A stretch of 6,761 bases of DNA from CAZQIC01 sp964593555 (lineage in GTDB: Bacteria > Bacteroidota > Bacteroidia > JAFLBG01). Where the stretch lies: assembly GCA_964593555.1 (NCBI GenBank), contig CAZQIC010000181.1, positions 1 through 6,761 of the forward strand, written 5' to 3'. This document shows positions 6,185 through 6,761 of this stretch, one piece after another. Position 1 is the stretch's first letter, and every line of letters begins with the position of its first letter. A model generated the notes under the pieces. That model ran no database searches. It was not told the DNA's origin and was given only the letters and a program-made list of their open reading frames with translations. The translations under genes were made by a program, and so were the position numbers.

Positions 6185-6691
6185 TTATTGAGCGTTTGCT
6201 GTCTTTACAATACTCTTAGTAGTTGTATGAAGATTCGCATCAACAAACTGTACGAAATAAGAACCCGCTGAAAATTTAGACATATCAATAACGTCTGTTT
6301 TTTCGCTTATAAGAACACAAGCTCCTGTAACGTTCAATACTTTTATTTTCGTCACAACACTTGCCTCCTTAGAATATTTAATGTTTAATTTATCTACAAC
6401 TGGGTTTGGATAAACGCTGATCCCTGCAATCTCTTCATTCACCTGAGTTGCAATCCCAGTAATAGTGGTCGTAGATGTTGATGTAGATGTCGATGTTGAA
6501 GTCAACGTAGATGTGCTCGTATGTGTAGACGTTATACTTGTAATGCTTTTTGTTTGTGCTGCAAATGGGCTGAAAGATTTACTTTCTGATGCCATGCTTG
6601 ATGTAAAAGCACTAACATAAACGGCAGAAATAGTAACTAACCCTAAACAAATAAGGGAAGCTTTTAGATTTTTAGTAGCTCTTTTTGTCAT
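6185..6691 (-). CDS. Small exported Ser/Thr-rich protein consisting mainly of a T9SS type A sorting domain
   Basis: This 168-aa protein has three parts. Residues 1-34 are a Sec signal peptide: basic MTKRATKNLK, a hydrophobic core to about residue 29, and likely cleavage after VSA (28) or SMA (34). Residues 49-78 are a Ser/Thr tract, largely alternating (STSTSTSTSTTT). Residues 88-168 are a T9SS type A sorting domain: AGISVYPNPVVDKLNIKY, then KIKVLNVTGACV, MSKFSAGSYFVQF and the terminal KSIVKT. No catalytic or binding domain lies between signal and sorting domain, whereas T9SS cargo normally carries one. In known cases the sorting domain is removed during export, often with attachment of the product to a surface lipopolysaccharide, so here only the short Ser/Thr peptide would remain outside. 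It is the first visible gene of a unit with two membrane glycosyltransferases. It could also be the remnant of a larger cargo protein. The ATG at 6691 is chosen because the signal peptide starts there. Confidence 0.8.
   Translation of the reverse strand: MTKRATKNLKASLICLGLVTISAVYVSAFTSSMASESKSFSPFAAQTKSITSITSTHTSTSTLTSTSTSTSTSTTTITGIATQVNEEIAGISVYPNPVVDKLNIKYSKEASVVTKIKVLNVTGACVLISEKTDVIDMSKFSAGSYFVQFVDANLHTTTKSIVKTANAQ
6458..6547 (-). repeat. Ser/Thr-coding low-complexity repeat
   Basis: About 90 bp code residues 49-78 of the small exported protein, almost all Ser and Thr. The DNA shows an imperfect 12-bp period on the plus strand, with gtagatgt recurring at 6471 and 6483 and again near 6507. 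Ser is written with TCT, TCA, TCG and AGC, and Thr with ACA, ACG, ACT and ACC, so the copies are not a fresh microsatellite. Origin by slippage followed by selection on the amino acids is likely. Confidence 0.8.
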
Positions 6692-6761
6692 GATATTGTA
6701 GGTTTTATTTATGGTGGGTTCTAAAAATTCACTTTTAGAGATTTGACTAAAAATCGGAGAA
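6692..6761 (-). promoter_or_regulatory. Upstream region of the three-gene unit, with a short inverted repeat
   Basis: This 70-bp AT-rich stretch precedes the start of the small exported protein and runs to the window edge. It contains a 7-bp inverted repeat (tctaaaa 6720-6726 with ttttaga 6733-6739, 6-nt loop), and the half-site ctaaaaat recurs at 6747-6754. No TAnnTTTG promoter box is seen on the minus strand, so the promoter is either atypical or lies beyond the window. The bases just before the ATG are A/T-rich with no Shine-Dalgarno, as is common in this phylum. The repeat could be an operator, but nothing more supports that. Confidence 0.3.

Noticed and set aside
6659..6661. Possible lipoprotein Cys in the signal peptide of the small exported protein (Cys15)
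   Set aside because: The preceding residues LI do not fit a lipobox, which needs Gly, Ala or Ser right before the Cys, and the Cys lies inside the hydrophobic core.
6720..6739. Inverted repeat as a terminator of a gene beyond the right edge
   Set aside because: On the minus strand the stem is followed by ACCCACC rather than a T-run, and the stem is only A/T-rich; left as an unassigned repeat.
1..6761. CRISPR array, insertion sequence, tRNA or rRNA
   Set aside because: No spaced identical repeats, no transposase-like reading frame with terminal repeats, and no cloverleaf or rRNA-like sequence was seen on either strand.

Overview
The window looks like chromosomal DNA from a member of the Bacteroidota. 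Four signs agree. Two proteins end in the type A C-terminal sorting domain used by the type IX secretion system (T9SS), a Bacteroidota-specific export route. The ribosomal protein S1 gene has the N-terminus and C-terminal tail typical of this phylum. The DNA upstream of that gene has a clean match to the Bacteroidota promoter box TAnnTTTG. The coding DNA is AT-rich, and its starts mostly lack a well-placed Shine-Dalgarno sequence. The genus cannot be told from the sequence.

Layout: (1) Positions 1-973, plus strand: the 3' part of a secreted beta-propeller protein (Ycf48/BNR-like repeats) with a T9SS sorting domain. Its true 5' end is missing, either cut off by the window edge or lost to a frameshift near position 26. 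(2) Positions 974-1095: a convergent junction with three hairpins; the two nearest rpsA look like tandem terminators for rpsA. (3) Positions 1096-3005, minus strand: rpsA (six S1 domains, 602 aa), with a structured leader of about 90 nt and its own promoter. (4) Positions 3006-3085: the junction with the next operon, holding a likely intrinsic terminator whose U-tract runs into the rpsA promoter region. (5) Positions 3086-6691, minus strand: three closely packed genes read toward rpsA. They are a 168-aa secreted protein made of only a signal peptide, a Ser/Thr-rich linker and a T9SS sorting domain; then, 14 nt later, a GT87-like polytopic glycosyltransferase; then, 4 nt later, a second polytopic protein of the GT-C (PMT/GT39-like) type. 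(6) Positions 6692-6761: non-coding upstream DNA with one short inverted repeat and no clear promoter match.

The three-gene unit is the most interesting part. Two membrane enzymes of the kind that move sugars from polyprenyl-phosphate donors on the periplasmic side are co-directional with a tiny exported protein whose central part is almost pure alternating Ser-Thr, a plausible O-glycosylation substrate. The gene order and protein features can be read directly. The enzyme-substrate link is inference. Everything else is ordinary housekeeping or a common Bacteroidota secreted-protein type.
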